Shown here one piece after another: positions 52,150 through 61,782 of a stretch of 64,000 nt of DNA; positions within the stretch are counted from its first letter, which is position 1; each line of letters opens with the position of its first letter. The notes beneath the pieces are model-generated. The model worked only from the letters and a program-made list of their open reading frames with translations, was not told the DNA's origin and did no database searches. Position numbers and translations under genes: made by a program. Location: contig JABTTW010000002.1 of assembly GCA_015075745.1 (NCBI GenBank), forward strand, positions 634,453-698,452, written 5' to 3'. This stretch comes from Planctomycetia bacterium (GTDB lineage Bacteria > Planctomycetota > Phycisphaerae > UBA1845 > UTPLA1).

Positions 52150-53223
52150 CTAGTGCTCCGGCGAGACCGACGCACCGATGAAGAGCGTGGTCAGAAAGAC
52201 GAACACATACGCCTGAAGGAAGCAGACGAACAACTCCAGACAGCTCAAGGCAGCGGCGCCGAGCGAACTGACGATGCCCATCCCGTAGTTCATGCTGACG
52301 GAGCCTTCGAACGCGAAGATCAAACCAAGGATGGACGCGAGGACGACGTGCCCGGCGACCATGTTGGCGAAGAGACGAATGGCGAGGGCGAAGGGCTTGA
52401 TGACGGCGCCGATGGCCTCAAGGGCCAGCAGAATCGCCCACATAACGATATCGAGCAGCCACAGGAACAGATCGCCGACCCCCTGCATATGGTCTGGCTT
52501 GAATACGTGCGGGGCGAAGTTCCAGACATAAAGGAACGGGGCCGCGATCGCCGCGGCGGGCGGGCTCATGCCGCCGTGGGTGCGATGATGATCGTGATGG
52601 CTGTGACCGTGCCCCTCGTCGTGGCCGTGTTCTTCGTGGTGATGATGGCCGTAGGTTCCGTCGACGAGGGCGGTATAGACCTCCTTCGCGCCGGAGAAGT
52701 GGATCATCAGGAAGGCGCACAGGGCGAGGCCGGCGGTGATCATGATGTTGCCGGTGGCGGTGCCGCCGATGTGCTGAAACTTGCCGTTGGTGATCAGATA
52801 AACGATCGAGTCCAGCGGGATCATGCCGAGAAGATTGCAGATGAGGATGTAGAAAAAGACCGTCCAGAGGAACGGCAGGAAGCGATCGGTTTTGTCCGCG
52901 AGCACCGGGCGAACGACGTCGTTCCTGATGAACTGCATCGTTGCTTCGATCAGATTGGTGAATCCTGTCGGTACGCTGCGCTCGGGTCCGCCGGCGATCA
53001 TTGCCGTGTAGCGTCGGCCGATCACTGGAAAGATGAGCAGCATGATGACCGCCGCGACGATCGTCATCAAAATCTGGTTGGTGAAATAGGTGTTGTGCGG
53101 CGTGAAGGAGACGATATCGAGCGGGGACGTCCAGTTCACGTTCCAATGAAATAGCGGCTTGCCGAAACGGTGCGGCAGGACGTGGTCCAGGGCGTCGTGG
53201 GATGCGAGGAGAAGCGAATTCAC
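52150..53223 (-). CDS. atpB: ATP synthase a subunit with His-rich insertion
   Basis: The protein has 357 residues, longer than the usual 250-270. Conserved helices hold the essential Arg (PFALAIRLFANMVAGHVVLA) and the C-terminal segment FLQAYVFVFLTTLFIGAS. Between helices there is a long His-rich insertion (HHHHEEHGHDEGHGHSHHDH, near residue 200), which would be outside the helices and could bind zinc or other metals. The a subunit forms the two half-channels. It starts in a 4-base overlap with the preceding atpI-like gene. Confidence 0.93.
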   Translation of the reverse strand: MNSLLLASHDALDHVLPHRFGKPLFHWNVNWTSPLDIVSFTPHNTYFTNQILMTIVAAVIMLLIFPVIGRRYTAMIAGGPERSVPTGFTNLIEATMQFIRNDVVRPVLADKTDRFLPFLWTVFFYILICNLLGMIPLDSIVYLITNGKFQHIGGTATGNIMITAGLALCAFLMIHFSGAKEVYTALVDGTYGHHHHEEHGHDEGHGHSHHDHHRTHGGMSPPAAAIAAPFLYVWNFAPHVFKPDHMQGVGDLFLWLLDIVMWAILLALEAIGAVIKPFALAIRLFANMVAGHVVLASILGLIFAFEGSVSMNYGMGIVSSLGAAALSCLELFVCFLQAYVFVFLTTLFIGASVSPEH

Positions 53224-53636
53224 GCGGGGGTACCTCGATAATCGGCCGACGAGCGGTAGTATTTCTTCACGAGCAACACGCCGAAGCCCGTCTCAACGGT
53301 GAGTAGTAAGCAATAGAAGATGACGGCCCACAGGAGGAACGATTCCATCTGGGGCTTAGCCATCGTCTGATAGATGCCGCCGGCGGCCATGGTAAGTAGG
53401 AGGCGAAGGACGGTGCCAGCGAGGGCGACCTGGCCGATGTAGGCCGGACGATGAATCGAGACGACGACGAGCGGCATGAATGCCACGATGGCGGCAGCGA
53501 GACAGATCGTGCCGACGGCGTTCATGCTGCGGATTCCCTCTTCGCCCCAGCGCGACATGGTCGGTCCGTAACCGATCAGGTATGCGCCGGCGGTCGCAGC
53601 GAGCAGGCAAAGGATACAGGCGGCCACGAGTTTCAC
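53220..53636 (-). CDS. AtpI-like small membrane protein
   Basis: The protein has 138 residues with four hydrophobic segments (CILCLLAATAGAYLIGY, TICLAAAIVAFMPLVVVS, TVLRLLLTMAAGGIYQT, WAVIFYCLLLTVETGFGVLL). Position, size and topology fit the ATP synthase subunit I family, which helps c-ring assembly or transports magnesium in some species. It overlaps the atpB start by four bases (ATGA), so the two are coupled. It is preceded by another small atp gene after 19 bp. Similarity is by topology more than by motif. Confidence 0.7.
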   Translation of the reverse strand: MKLVAACILCLLAATAGAYLIGYGPTMSRWGEEGIRSMNAVGTICLAAAIVAFMPLVVVSIHRPAYIGQVALAGTVLRLLLTMAAGGIYQTMAKPQMESFLLWAVIFYCLLLTVETGFGVLLVKKYYRSSADYRGTPA

Positions 53637-53655
53637 GGGGTCGGTTTGCTCCGAA

Positions 53656-53937
53656 CTACTTCATCTTGTCCAGCTTTTCCAACTGCTTCAGCATGGACCA
53701 GATACCCAGTCCCATGCCGAGGAGGATACCGGTCAGCACGCCCCAGGGATCGCTCCCGTACTTCTGGTCCGCGCTGAGTCCGATGTATCCGAAGACGCCG
53801 AGTGTGACCGCGAACTGCGTGGCCACTCCGGCGTATTTCATCCCCTTCGCCAAGAGCCCCATTTCGTTGTTCGGGTTCGGCGACTGTGGGGGATCCTCCA
53901 TCGGACTTTGTGCCAAAAGGTACGAAGTCTGGGACAA
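53656..53937 (-). CDS. AtpZ/AtpI-family protein, first gene of the atp operon
   Basis: The protein has 93 residues and two hydrophobic helices (GVATQFAVTLGVFGYIGLSA and WGVLTGILLGMGLGIWSMLK) with a short DQKYGSDP loop, the standard pattern of AtpZ/AtpI. The family supports assembly of the ATP synthase or divalent-cation uptake. ATG 53901 (MEDPPQSPNP) is an alternative start. It is the first gene of the operon, so the operon promoter lies between it and 54190, in a 252-bp gap. Confidence 0.85.
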   Translation of the reverse strand: MSQTSYLLAQSPMEDPPQSPNPNNEMGLLAKGMKYAGVATQFAVTLGVFGYIGLSADQKYGSDPWGVLTGILLGMGLGIWSMLKQLEKLDKMK

Positions 53938-54189
53938 AAAAAGGGCGAAATCGCTTCCGCCGCTACATTCCGGTATGGGTCGAGCCCTGCCGGATCGGCG
54001 AGTCTAGCGAAGGTCATCGCGGGCTGTCAACTGCGTCGGCAGGCGCCATTTCTTGCGGATTTCAGGAATTCGAATTCAATCCGCCTCAGAACGTCCAAGC
54101 TGATGCCCCTACATTGGTTGGAGCGAACTTGCGCGTTCTTATTTTGAGGTTGTGAATCTTAGACATTCGGTTACAGTTAGGGTACTGAC

Positions 54190-54954
54190 ATGGCCATCGG
54201 ATCAACCATCGAGTGGACCGAAGCGACTTGGAACCCGGTCACCGGCTGCACCAAGATCAGCCCGGGCTGCAAGAATTGCTACGCGGAACGAATGGCCAAA
54301 CGGCTCAAGGCAATGGGCGTCCCGCAGTATCGAGACGGGTTCAAGCTCACATTACAGCCAGATGCTCTTGATATCCCGCTGCGATGGAGGCGCTCGCGGA
54401 TGATTTTCGTCAATTCGATGAGCGACCTTTTCCATAAGGATGTGCCGCTGGAGTTCATACAGCGCGTGTTCGCGGTCATGGAGCGTGCTTCGCAGCATCA
54501 GTTCCAGGTATTAACCAAGCGACCAGAGATTGCATTAGCACACGCCGAGCATTTGCCATGGCCTGAGAATGTCTGGCTGGGAACGAGCGTGGAAAGCGCC
54601 CTCTACGTTCATCGCATTCGCACGCTGAAGGCCATACCGGCGAAGATTCGGTTTCTTTCTGTCGAGCCGTTGTTGGGACCGATCCCGAGACTGCCGCTTC
54701 AGGGGATTCACTGGGTCATTGTTGGCGGCGAGAGCGGGCCGGGGGCACGGCCCATGGAGGCAGAATGGGTCAGACAAATCCGCGACCGCTGCGTCGCTCA
54801 AGATGTGCCGTTTTTCTTTAAGCAGTGGGGTGGTGTGAACAAGAAGAGGACTGGAAGACTCCTTGACGGCTGTACGTGGGACAGTTTGCCAATCGAGTCG
54901 AGCTCAAAGGAGGATGAGCGTGAAAGAAGTCGAGTTGCCTGCGCCGCAAGATGA
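54190..54954 (+). CDS. Phage Gp37/Gp68-family three-Cys-motif protein (DUF5131-like)
   Basis: The protein has 254 residues. The N-terminus has the typical start [20 protein letters not shown], continuing [12 protein letters not shown]; the cysteines are spaced C-x6-C-x2-C. Further conserved blocks are [41 protein letters not shown] and [14 protein letters not shown]. The fold is probably TIM-barrel-like and the cysteines may bind a metal or cluster; the biochemical role is not known to me. The family is found in phages, prophages and integrated islands. It overlaps the TcmP partner gene. Confidence 0.88.
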   Translation: MAIGSTIEWTEATWNPVTGCTKISPGCKNCYAERMAKRLKAMGVPQYRDGFKLTLQPDALDIPLRWRRSRMIFVNSMSDLFHKDVPLEFIQRVFAVMERASQHQFQVLTKRPEIALAHAEHLPWPENVWLGTSVESALYVHRIRTLKAIPAKIRFLSVEPLLGPIPRLPLQGIHWVIVGGESGPGARPMEAEWVRQIRDRCVAQDVPFFFKQWGGVNKKRTGRLLDGCTWDSLPIESSSKEDERERSRVACAAR

Positions 54955-55756
54955 TGGTCTAAATACTCCGTTGGTAGGCGAGCACTCTAAGGACAAACAC
55001 TGGTTTCTTGCGAGATATATCCACGCCTTTACAACGGCAATGAAGCCGAAGAAATGGTCAGGACTCTACTATATAGATCTCTTCGCGGGCGCAGGAATTG
55101 AGCGATTGAAGGAATCTAGCCGATTGTGTTGGGGATCTCCGTTAATTGCTGCACAGACGAGGCCTCGATTTGATGGCCTCTACTTGTGTGAAAAGACTGC
55201 GGAAAAATACGAAGCGCTCGTTCAAAGATTGGGGCGACTTGGCATCTCGTTCGCACAATCATGCCATGGCGACGCAAATGAACTCGCCAATGAACTCATT
55301 GCTCAAATCCCGGCCAAGTCATTGTCGCTAGCGTTCCTTGATCCATACGGTTTGCATCTCGATTACTCGACTGTCACCGCTATATCACGCCGAAGATGCG
55401 ACTTGATTATCTTTTTCCCTGACCGAGTTGATGTGCTTAGAAACTGGAAGCTGAATTACTATGACAATCCGAACTCAAACCTTGATCGCGTGCTTGGAAA
55501 AGGTACGAACTGGCGATCAATTCTTGAGTCGGCCCCCCACCAGCAGCATCCAGAAGTGTTACGACAGCTCTATGTGTCACAGCTCAAGAAACTCGGATAC
55601 CAGCACTTTGAATACGAGCGCATCTACTCAAAGAGGAAGCCGATCTATCAGCTAATCTTCTGTTCCGAGCATAGATTGGGGGCCGATATTTGGCGACGCG
55701 TGGCTAAAAAGAAGCCTGACAAACAGGACACCTTCGATTTCGGTGCGCCAGATTGA
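54920..55756 (+). CDS. tcmP: Three-Cys-motif partner protein TcmP
   Basis: The protein has 278 residues. The start is GTG 54920, because AAGGAGG (54907-54913) lies six bases before it; the ATG at 54914 is directly joined to that ribosome site and too close. The SAM-methyltransferase-like motif I is [12 protein letters not shown], and a later [13 protein letters not shown] resembles an active-site DPY loop. Members always pair with a Gp37/Gp68 three-Cys protein. The gene overlaps the preceding one by 35 bp and is visibly more AT-rich than its neighbours, suggesting transfer. Its target is unknown. Confidence 0.85.
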   Translation: MKEVELPAPQDDGLNTPLVGEHSKDKHWFLARYIHAFTTAMKPKKWSGLYYIDLFAGAGIERLKESSRLCWGSPLIAAQTRPRFDGLYLCEKTAEKYEALVQRLGRLGISFAQSCHGDANELANELIAQIPAKSLSLAFLDPYGLHLDYSTVTAISRRRCDLIIFFPDRVDVLRNWKLNYYDNPNSNLDRVLGKGTNWRSILESAPHQQHPEVLRQLYVSQLKKLGYQHFEYERIYSKRKPIYQLIFCSEHRLGADIWRRVAKKKPDKQDTFDFGAPD

Positions 55757-55791
55757 TTCTCAAAATGCTTTTCGCGTTTCGTTGCGCCAGG

Positions 55792-57042
55792 CTACTTATG
55801 CATCTTCTCAATCAGAATCTTCGCCGTTTCCGGGCGCATGATGCGCGGGTCGGGCATTTTGCCGGCGATGAGCTGCTCGCGGACTTCGCGGCCGCTGATG
55901 GAGACGGGCTTTTCGTCGGCGTGGTTTTCCACGAGGTCAACGCGGCCGACTGACTCGTAGTAAGCGGCAAAGCCGACCTTGACCGGCTTGATGTGCAGCT
56001 CGCCCGGTAGGTTGTCGAAGATGCGCTGGGCGGCGAGGCCGTCCCAGATGTCCTTGCCGTCGTCGTAGGGGGCGTCGGCGTGCTTGCGGCCGATGACGAT
56101 GTCGGTGAAGCCGTAGTTCTGGCGATAAACGCCGTGCATGACCGCTTCCTTGGGGCCTGCGTAGAACATCTTGATATCCAGACCGAGCAGGATGACGCGG
56201 TCGGTCAATTTGTAGGACTTGGTGGCCCAGAGCTTTTCGTCGCTGTCGCCCTGGCCGAGGGCCTTATTCTCGATGAGGGCGCGATAGGTTCGCATGCGCG
56301 TGGCCGCGTCGACGTCGTCGCTTTTGGTTTCGCCGATGAGCGGATTCAGCACAGCCCCGGCCGTGTCGCACCGGCGGACGAGCTGCTCCAAACCATAGAC
56401 TAGGGCGTATTCGTGGGCCCGGTGCAGCGGGTTTCGCGTCTGAAACGCGACGACGCGCGTCCAGCCCTTTTGGGCGAAGAGCTTTCGCGTCTCGGTCGGC
56501 CGGAGGACAAACTGACCGTAGTCCGGGTGAACCGGCTGCGGCAGGACGTCCACATCGCCGCCGACGAGCAACTCACGTGAATCGCTCATCACCATCTTGC
56601 CGCCGGGATGGTCGGTCCGCTCGGTCTGGTAGACGCCCTTGATGTACTTTGCCTTGTCGTAGGGAAATACGTCGTTGACGGCGATCATGCCGACGAACTC
56701 GCCGCGCGCGTTTTGAAGCTGGGCCTTGACGCCGGACTTGATCGAGGTTGCCTCTTCCTTGGTAATCGGGAAGGAAATCGGGATGGTCCAGGCGTAATTC
56801 TTGCCATCGCGCTGGACGACGCCGTGATCGAGGCTTCGGTTCCACTGCTCACTGTTCATGGGACCGGTAAGCGGCGAGAGCGCGCCGTCACCGAAACGGT
56901 ACAGGCTGGATAGATCAGCGTCGTCGATGCGAAGGACCGGCATGGCCGCGACGGCCTTTCTCAAGACGTCGATCCGATCGGCGGGAACGGTGCGATCGAC
57001 TGGTGCGGCAAGACCACCGTGAACAGGAACCAGATCAGCCAT
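55792..57042 (-). CDS. sat: Sulfate adenylyltransferase (ATP sulfurylase, homomeric type)
   Basis: The protein has 416 residues. It makes adenosine 5'-phosphosulfate from ATP and sulfate. The nucleotide-binding motif [11 protein letters not shown] (near residue 200) holds the HxxH and the QxRN triads, and [11 protein letters not shown] and [11 protein letters not shown] follow, as in the Sat family and unlike CysD/CysN. No APS kinase domain is fused. The gene stands alone here, and APS reductase or kinase genes are not in this window. It could serve assimilation or dissimilation. Confidence 0.95.
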   Translation of the reverse strand: MADLVPVHGGLAAPVDRTVPADRIDVLRKAVAAMPVLRIDDADLSSLYRFGDGALSPLTGPMNSEQWNRSLDHGVVQRDGKNYAWTIPISFPITKEEATSIKSGVKAQLQNARGEFVGMIAVNDVFPYDKAKYIKGVYQTERTDHPGGKMVMSDSRELLVGGDVDVLPQPVHPDYGQFVLRPTETRKLFAQKGWTRVVAFQTRNPLHRAHEYALVYGLEQLVRRCDTAGAVLNPLIGETKSDDVDAATRMRTYRALIENKALGQGDSDEKLWATKSYKLTDRVILLGLDIKMFYAGPKEAVMHGVYRQNYGFTDIVIGRKHADAPYDDGKDIWDGLAAQRIFDNLPGELHIKPVKVGFAAYYESVGRVDLVENHADEKPVSISGREVREQLIAGKMPDPRIMRPETAKILIEKMHK

Positions 57043-57199
57043 GAGAGCAAACTCCTCAACGACGCGAAAACGGGATGACTCTTGGACGGTGCAAAGGGCG
57101 GCGGACTCGCCTCATAGCGGGCACCCGCGCGACCGACATTGCAAGATCAACCATGATAGGGAATGTGAAGGAGCGCTACAAGCAGCCGAGCGGGCTAGC

Positions 57200-59377
57200 T
57201 TATCTTGAGTTGCGCTGCTGCCGGACCCCTCGATAGGCCAGCCAGAGCGGGAACATGGACAGGGCCACCGTGGGGAAACCGGCGCCGCAGCAGCCGGGAA
57301 CAGCCTGACCGCCGGGCGGCGGTGCGGCAGGACAGACGTCGCCGACGCCATTGCCGTCGCTGTCGAGTTGATCGGGGTTGAAGACCGCCGGGCAGTTATC
57401 GAAGCGGGCGGGAATGCCGTCCTGATCCTGTGGATCGAGAAAGAACAGTACGGCGAGGTTGTCAGAGATGACGCGATCGCCGTTGCAGGCGTAGTTCAGA
57501 CCGTCGAGCTCATTTTCCTTTTCGATTCCGATGGCACTACTTGCGCCGAATGTGTTTCCGGCATCGAGAATCTGCACCAGGATGTCGCCGTTATCGAAGA
57601 GGATGACCTCAAAGGTGTGATCGCTGGTGGTGGGACCGAGCAGGCCGTTTTCGTAAAACCCTTTCCATTCGGCGATGAAGCAGGCGCCGGGGTATCCACC
57701 ATAGGGACATTGGCCGGCCGGAAATGACTGCGAATACGCCACGCCGTTGGGCATGAACGCAACAGGATCCAGCCTGCCCCAGTAAACTGCGACCAGGCTG
57801 CCCTCGCTCAAGGTGCTGGGGAACGGACAACTCGGCAACGGAAGGCCACCTGCCGACACCGGACCCAGGTCGCTGAGGTGGAGCCAACCGTCATCGACTA
57901 TCCAGGCGTTCGTCTCTGTCGTGCCGTAGAACGAGAATGGAAAACCAATCGGCAACGGACCTGCAACGCCGGAGGCGAAGGTGGCGACGGCACCGGTCGG
58001 GCCGATTTCAATCCACTGAAATGGCGGGCCGTGGGCCGTGTTGGAATCAATAACCCGGTAGCCGAACGAATCGTGATGGCTGAATTCGGGAAGGCTATCG
58101 CAGGCGTCGCCAAGACCATCGCCGTCGCTATCTTCCTGGCCTGGGTTGGCGAATTGCGGGCAATTGTCGCAATCATCCGCAACACCATCCGCGTCAGCGT
58201 CGGTGTACTGAAATGTCGTTATCTCTAAACCCCACGAATTCAATATCCCCCCGTCGCCGTTTGTGTCGTCGTGAATCGTGAGCACCCAGGTGCCGCCCGG
58301 GGGTTCACCCTTGAACGCAGCCAACGGCTCCTCCGGCACAAGAGAGGACGGCGTCACATTGTTGACATAAGGATGGTCGGTAACCAGTTCGTCGTTGCTC
58401 ACGTATGGCACCGCGCCCTCGAAATCGGCCGTGTCTGAGAAGCTGGTGCCGTGGAAGAGGTTGTCCAGGGAGCCGCCGTTGTCGGTCGTCAGAGTGACCA
58501 CAGTTCCAGCGGGAGACTGCAGCGTGATATCCAGATTGCCGCATGCTGTATGTGTGATGTCCAGGTTTACGAACAGGAGCAATACTACTCCTGGACTGAA
58601 CGAGGGGACGGCGATGGCCGAACTAATCGTCGGCGTGCCGGCCATTTGAATCACCTGGGAAGTGGAGTTGTTTGTCGATTGCGGCATGAGATTGAAATCG
58701 GGAAGCGCATCGAGAAGGGTAAAACGCAGGGCCCAGTTATTCAGTGTGCCGCCCTCGCCGGCGGTGTCATCGGAGATTGTGAGCGTCCACGTTCCGTCTG
58801 CGCCGCCGAAGTAGAGCGAAGAAAACAGCGCCGCGAGTGAGAATCCCTCTTCGGGGGTCAATGGCGAAGCGATGACGTTATTCATGTATTGATGGTCGGT
58901 AACCATTCCGTCGTTGAAGCCCGTCGCATAGGGAACCTGCCCCCCCGGATTGGCCTGTTCGTCCCAAACGGTAAGACTGTAAACATTGTCAAAACCGCCG
59001 CCGTTGTCGGTGGTCAACGTCATGACGTTTCCGAAGGGAGACGTCAGAGTGATATCAAGGTCTGTCGGTCGCAGATGTGTGATTGACGTCACAACGTCGA
59101 TGTCCCAGATGAAGCCTTTTGCGCCGGCGACATCGATCTGTGATGAAATAACGCCCGGGCCCGTGGGGATGACAATCGAATTTGCATTCGTGATTTCAAT
59201 CGTTCTGCTTGGACAACCGGGCGGCGTCGGAGGTGCGACGGCGCGTCCAACATTGGGGTTCGAGAGCACGGCGATGAGACAGGCCAGGGCGAGGGAGCGA
59301 AAGCTCAGGTCGAAGCGGAATCGATTCGACACTCCGTTCGTGGAAATGCCGCCCATTTCGAGCTTCGTGGTTTTCAT
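57200..59377 (-). CDS. Large secreted protein with two P-domains, thrombospondin-3 repeats and C-terminal sorting-like tail
   Basis: The protein has 725 residues. It has a signal peptide near residue 45 (ALACLIAVLSNPNVGRAVA), then two proprotein-convertase P-domain-like beta sandwiches, each with LDITLTSPFGN/LDITLQSPAGT and TWTLTISDDTAGEGGTLNNW or TWVLTIHDDTNGDGGILNSW. Calcium-binding type-3 repeats follow (DADADGVADDCDNCPQ and DQDGIPARFDNCPAVF). The C-terminus ends with CCGAG, a hydrophobic segment and VRQQRNSR, a sorting-signal-like tail. It is secreted or surface-held. No protease domain is visible, so the P-domains stand alone. Confidence 0.8.
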   Translation of the reverse strand: MKTTKLEMGGISTNGVSNRFRFDLSFRSLALACLIAVLSNPNVGRAVAPPTPPGCPSRTIEITNANSIVIPTGPGVISSQIDVAGAKGFIWDIDVVTSITHLRPTDLDITLTSPFGNVMTLTTDNGGGFDNVYSLTVWDEQANPGGQVPYATGFNDGMVTDHQYMNNVIASPLTPEEGFSLAALFSSLYFGGADGTWTLTISDDTAGEGGTLNNWALRFTLLDALPDFNLMPQSTNNSTSQVIQMAGTPTISSAIAVPSFSPGVVLLLFVNLDITHTACGNLDITLQSPAGTVVTLTTDNGGSLDNLFHGTSFSDTADFEGAVPYVSNDELVTDHPYVNNVTPSSLVPEEPLAAFKGEPPGGTWVLTIHDDTNGDGGILNSWGLEITTFQYTDADADGVADDCDNCPQFANPGQEDSDGDGLGDACDSLPEFSHHDSFGYRVIDSNTAHGPPFQWIEIGPTGAVATFASGVAGPLPIGFPFSFYGTTETNAWIVDDGWLHLSDLGPVSAGGLPLPSCPFPSTLSEGSLVAVYWGRLDPVAFMPNGVAYSQSFPAGQCPYGGYPGACFIAEWKGFYENGLLGPTTSDHTFEVILFDNGDILVQILDAGNTFGASSAIGIEKENELDGLNYACNGDRVISDNLAVLFFLDPQDQDGIPARFDNCPAVFNPDQLDSDGNGVGDVCPAAPPPGGQAVPGCCGAGFPTVALSMFPLWLAYRGVRQQRNSR

Positions 59378-59579
59378 GGTATATGCCCTTGCCTCGCCGC
59401 CGAACTGCGAGGTGCCGAACGACTTTTATTCTACCACCCGACAAGCGGACTTCAAAAGTCGAATCCGTGCGAACGGCGGGGAAAACCGGTATCCTTAAAA
59501 GGGAGCACCTTGGATTAGGGCCATGTGGTCGCGGGCAGGGCAATGCCGCTCGACCATGTTGTCGCGTAACGAGCTTGTC

Positions 59580-60908
59580 ATGGGCGATGTCATTTGGCTT
59601 TTCATCGGACTTATGATCGGCGCCGTCATCGGCGGCCTTGTTGGCATGATGCGCGGCCGGCAGGCGTCGAAGGCCGAACTTTCGCAGCGCATGGGCGAAG
59701 CGGCGGGGCTCGGCGCCACCGTTGCCGAGCTGCGCGGGCAGATCGCGGCGAGAGAAAAGGAGCTTGTCGAAGCGCGGGCCATTCTGGAGGCGGAGAAGGT
59801 CGCGGGCGCTGATGCCCGGGCACGACTTGAGTCGGCACGAGACCACTTCGCCGAACAGCGGCGACAGATCGAGGAAATGGAAAAGAAGGCGAAGGAGGCA
59901 TTCGCTGCCGTATCCGCCCAGGCGCTCAAGAGCAACAACGAGCAATTCATCACGCTGGCGGAGGCGAAGTTCAAGCCAATCCGAGAGCAGCTCGAGCGAT
60001 ACGAACTGCAGGTCAAGGCACTGGAGAAGGTTCGCCAGGAGGCCTACGGCGGCATGAACGAAAAACTTGAGGCGCTATCGCAACGCAGCGACCGGCTTTC
60101 CAGCGAGACCAGCCAGCTTGTCTCCGCGCTGCGGCAGAGCGGGGCCAAGGGGAAATGGGGCGAGGTCACGCTGCAGCGCATCGTCGAGTTGTGCGGGCTG
60201 GTTGAGCACTGCGACTTCGTCGCGCAGACGGCGCTGGACGGCGGTCAGCGGCCGGACCTGGTCGTTCAACTACCCGGCGGGAGAAGCCTGGCCGTCGATT
60301 CCAAGGTAAATACGTCTTCCTACCTCGACGCGGCGGCAGCGACGGATGATGCCGAGCGCGAGCGTCAACTGTCGCGATACGCCGCGAGCGTCCGCGGGAC
60401 ACTCAAGAGCCTGGGCGGCAAGGAGTACTGGAAGCAGTTCTCGCCGGCGCCGGAATTTGTCGTGATGTTCATGCCGGGCGAAGCGTTCTTCGCGGCGGCG
60501 CTGGCTCAGGATCGCGACCTGCTCACCGACGGCGTCGAACAGGGTGTGTTGCTGGCATCGCCGACGACTTTGATCGCCCTGCTGCTCGCGGTGCGGCACG
60601 GATGGCAGCAGCAACAGGTCGCGGAAAACGCCGAGCAGATCGCCGAGGCGGGCCGCGAACTGTACGACCGGCTTTGCGTGTTTGTGAATCACCTCGACGG
60701 CATCCGAATCGGTCTCGAAAAGGCGGCCGATGCTTACAACAAGGCGATCGGCAACTGGTCAAGCAGAACGGAGCCGGGCGCGAGAAGGCTCAAGGAACTC
60801 GGCGCTGCCGATGCGGCCCGCGAACTGGGAACGCTGGGCAGAATCGACGCCAACATGCGAGCGCTACCCGGTGCGGATGAGAGTTCGGACGCTCGCCGGG
60901 CGGTCTGA
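59580..60908 (+). CDS. rmuC: DNA recombination protein RmuC
   Basis: The protein has 442 residues from ATG 59580; the frame reaches 59523 but the membrane anchor would then be internal. After an N-terminal membrane helix (VIWLFIGLMIGAVIGGLVGM) comes a coiled coil of about 120 residues, then the RmuC nuclease-like domain with GKWGEVTLQRIVELCGL, RPDLVVQLPGGRSLAVDSKV and FVVMFMPGEAFFAAAL. RmuC acts in limiting inversions and recombination at repeats. Its predicted fold is a restriction-nuclease type. A BtpA-family gene follows after 43 bp. Confidence 0.92.
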   Translation: MGDVIWLFIGLMIGAVIGGLVGMMRGRQASKAELSQRMGEAAGLGATVAELRGQIAAREKELVEARAILEAEKVAGADARARLESARDHFAEQRRQIEEMEKKAKEAFAAVSAQALKSNNEQFITLAEAKFKPIREQLERYELQVKALEKVRQEAYGGMNEKLEALSQRSDRLSSETSQLVSALRQSGAKGKWGEVTLQRIVELCGLVEHCDFVAQTALDGGQRPDLVVQLPGGRSLAVDSKVNTSSYLDAAAATDDAERERQLSRYAASVRGTLKSLGGKEYWKQFSPAPEFVVMFMPGEAFFAAALAQDRDLLTDGVEQGVLLASPTTLIALLLAVRHGWQQQQVAENAEQIAEAGRELYDRLCVFVNHLDGIRIGLEKAADAYNKAIGNWSSRTEPGARRLKELGAADAARELGTLGRIDANMRALPGADESSDARRAV

Positions 60909-60951
60909 GTGAGGTCCGTCAGGCAAACCAGTAAAAGGATTCCTTCCAATT

Positions 60952-61782
60952 ATGTCATCACACGGACTGGGCTTTCTGGCCTCACTTTCGCGACCCGCAT
61001 TAGTCGGCATGATTCACGTTCACGCCCTGCCGGGCACGCCGCGGTCGCAGAGGAAGGTCCGCGAGATCATTGAGCAGGCGCTGCGAGAGACGCGCGTACT
61101 GATCACCGGCGGCGTTGATGCGATCATCCTCGAAAACATGCACGACCTGCCCTACATGAATCGCAAGGTGGGCCCGGAGATTGTGTCGACGATGACGGCG
61201 GTGTGCAGCGCAGTGCGGCAGGCGACGGAGGGCCCGCTGGGTGTGCAGGTGCTGGCGGGGGCGAATCGCGAGGCCGTCGCGGTGGCACTGGCGGCGGAGC
61301 TTCAGTTCGTCCGTTGCGAGGGGTTTGTTTTTTCACATGTGGCGGACGAGGGGCTGATGGGTGAGGCGGATGCGGGGCCGCTCCTGCGATATCGGCGGAT
61401 GATCGGCGCGGAGCATGTCGCCGTCATCGCGGATATCAAAAAGAAGCACTCGTCGCACGCGATTACGTCGGACGTGAGCCTTGCCGAGATGGCGAAGGCC
61501 GCCGCGTTTGCCGGGGCCGAAGGCGTCGTCGTCACGGGGACCGCCACGGGCGCACCGACGAGTCCTGCCGATGTTCAGGCGGTCGCCGAAGCGGTGGATG
61601 AACCGATCTTCGTGGGCAGCGGTGTGACACCGGAACAGATCCCGGCGCTGGCGAAGCACGCCGATGCGCTGATCGTCGGAAGCTACATCAAGAAGGACGG
61701 CCACTGGGCCAACGAGCCGGACCCGACGCGAATACAATCACTGGTCACGGTGCTTCATGCTGCCGCTCGCACAACTCGCTGA
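60952..61782 (+). CDS. BtpA-family TIM-barrel protein
   Basis: The protein has 276 residues. Family segments are GMIHVHALPGTPRSQRKVRE, GVDAIILENMHDLPYM, LGVQVLAGANREAVAVALA, RCEGFVFSHVADEGLM, and VVVTGTATGAPTSPADV. In cyanobacteria BtpA aids photosystem I accumulation, but the family occurs in many non-phototrophs and the general function is unknown, perhaps an enzyme of nucleoside or sugar metabolism. Here no photosynthesis genes are seen. The 3' end overlaps the next gene by 26 bp. Confidence 0.9.
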   Translation: MSSHGLGFLASLSRPALVGMIHVHALPGTPRSQRKVREIIEQALRETRVLITGGVDAIILENMHDLPYMNRKVGPEIVSTMTAVCSAVRQATEGPLGVQVLAGANREAVAVALAAELQFVRCEGFVFSHVADEGLMGEADAGPLLRYRRMIGAEHVAVIADIKKKHSSHAITSDVSLAEMAKAAAFAGAEGVVVTGTATGAPTSPADVQAVAEAVDEPIFVGSGVTPEQIPALAKHADALIVGSYIKKDGHWANEPDPTRIQSLVTVLHAAARTTR

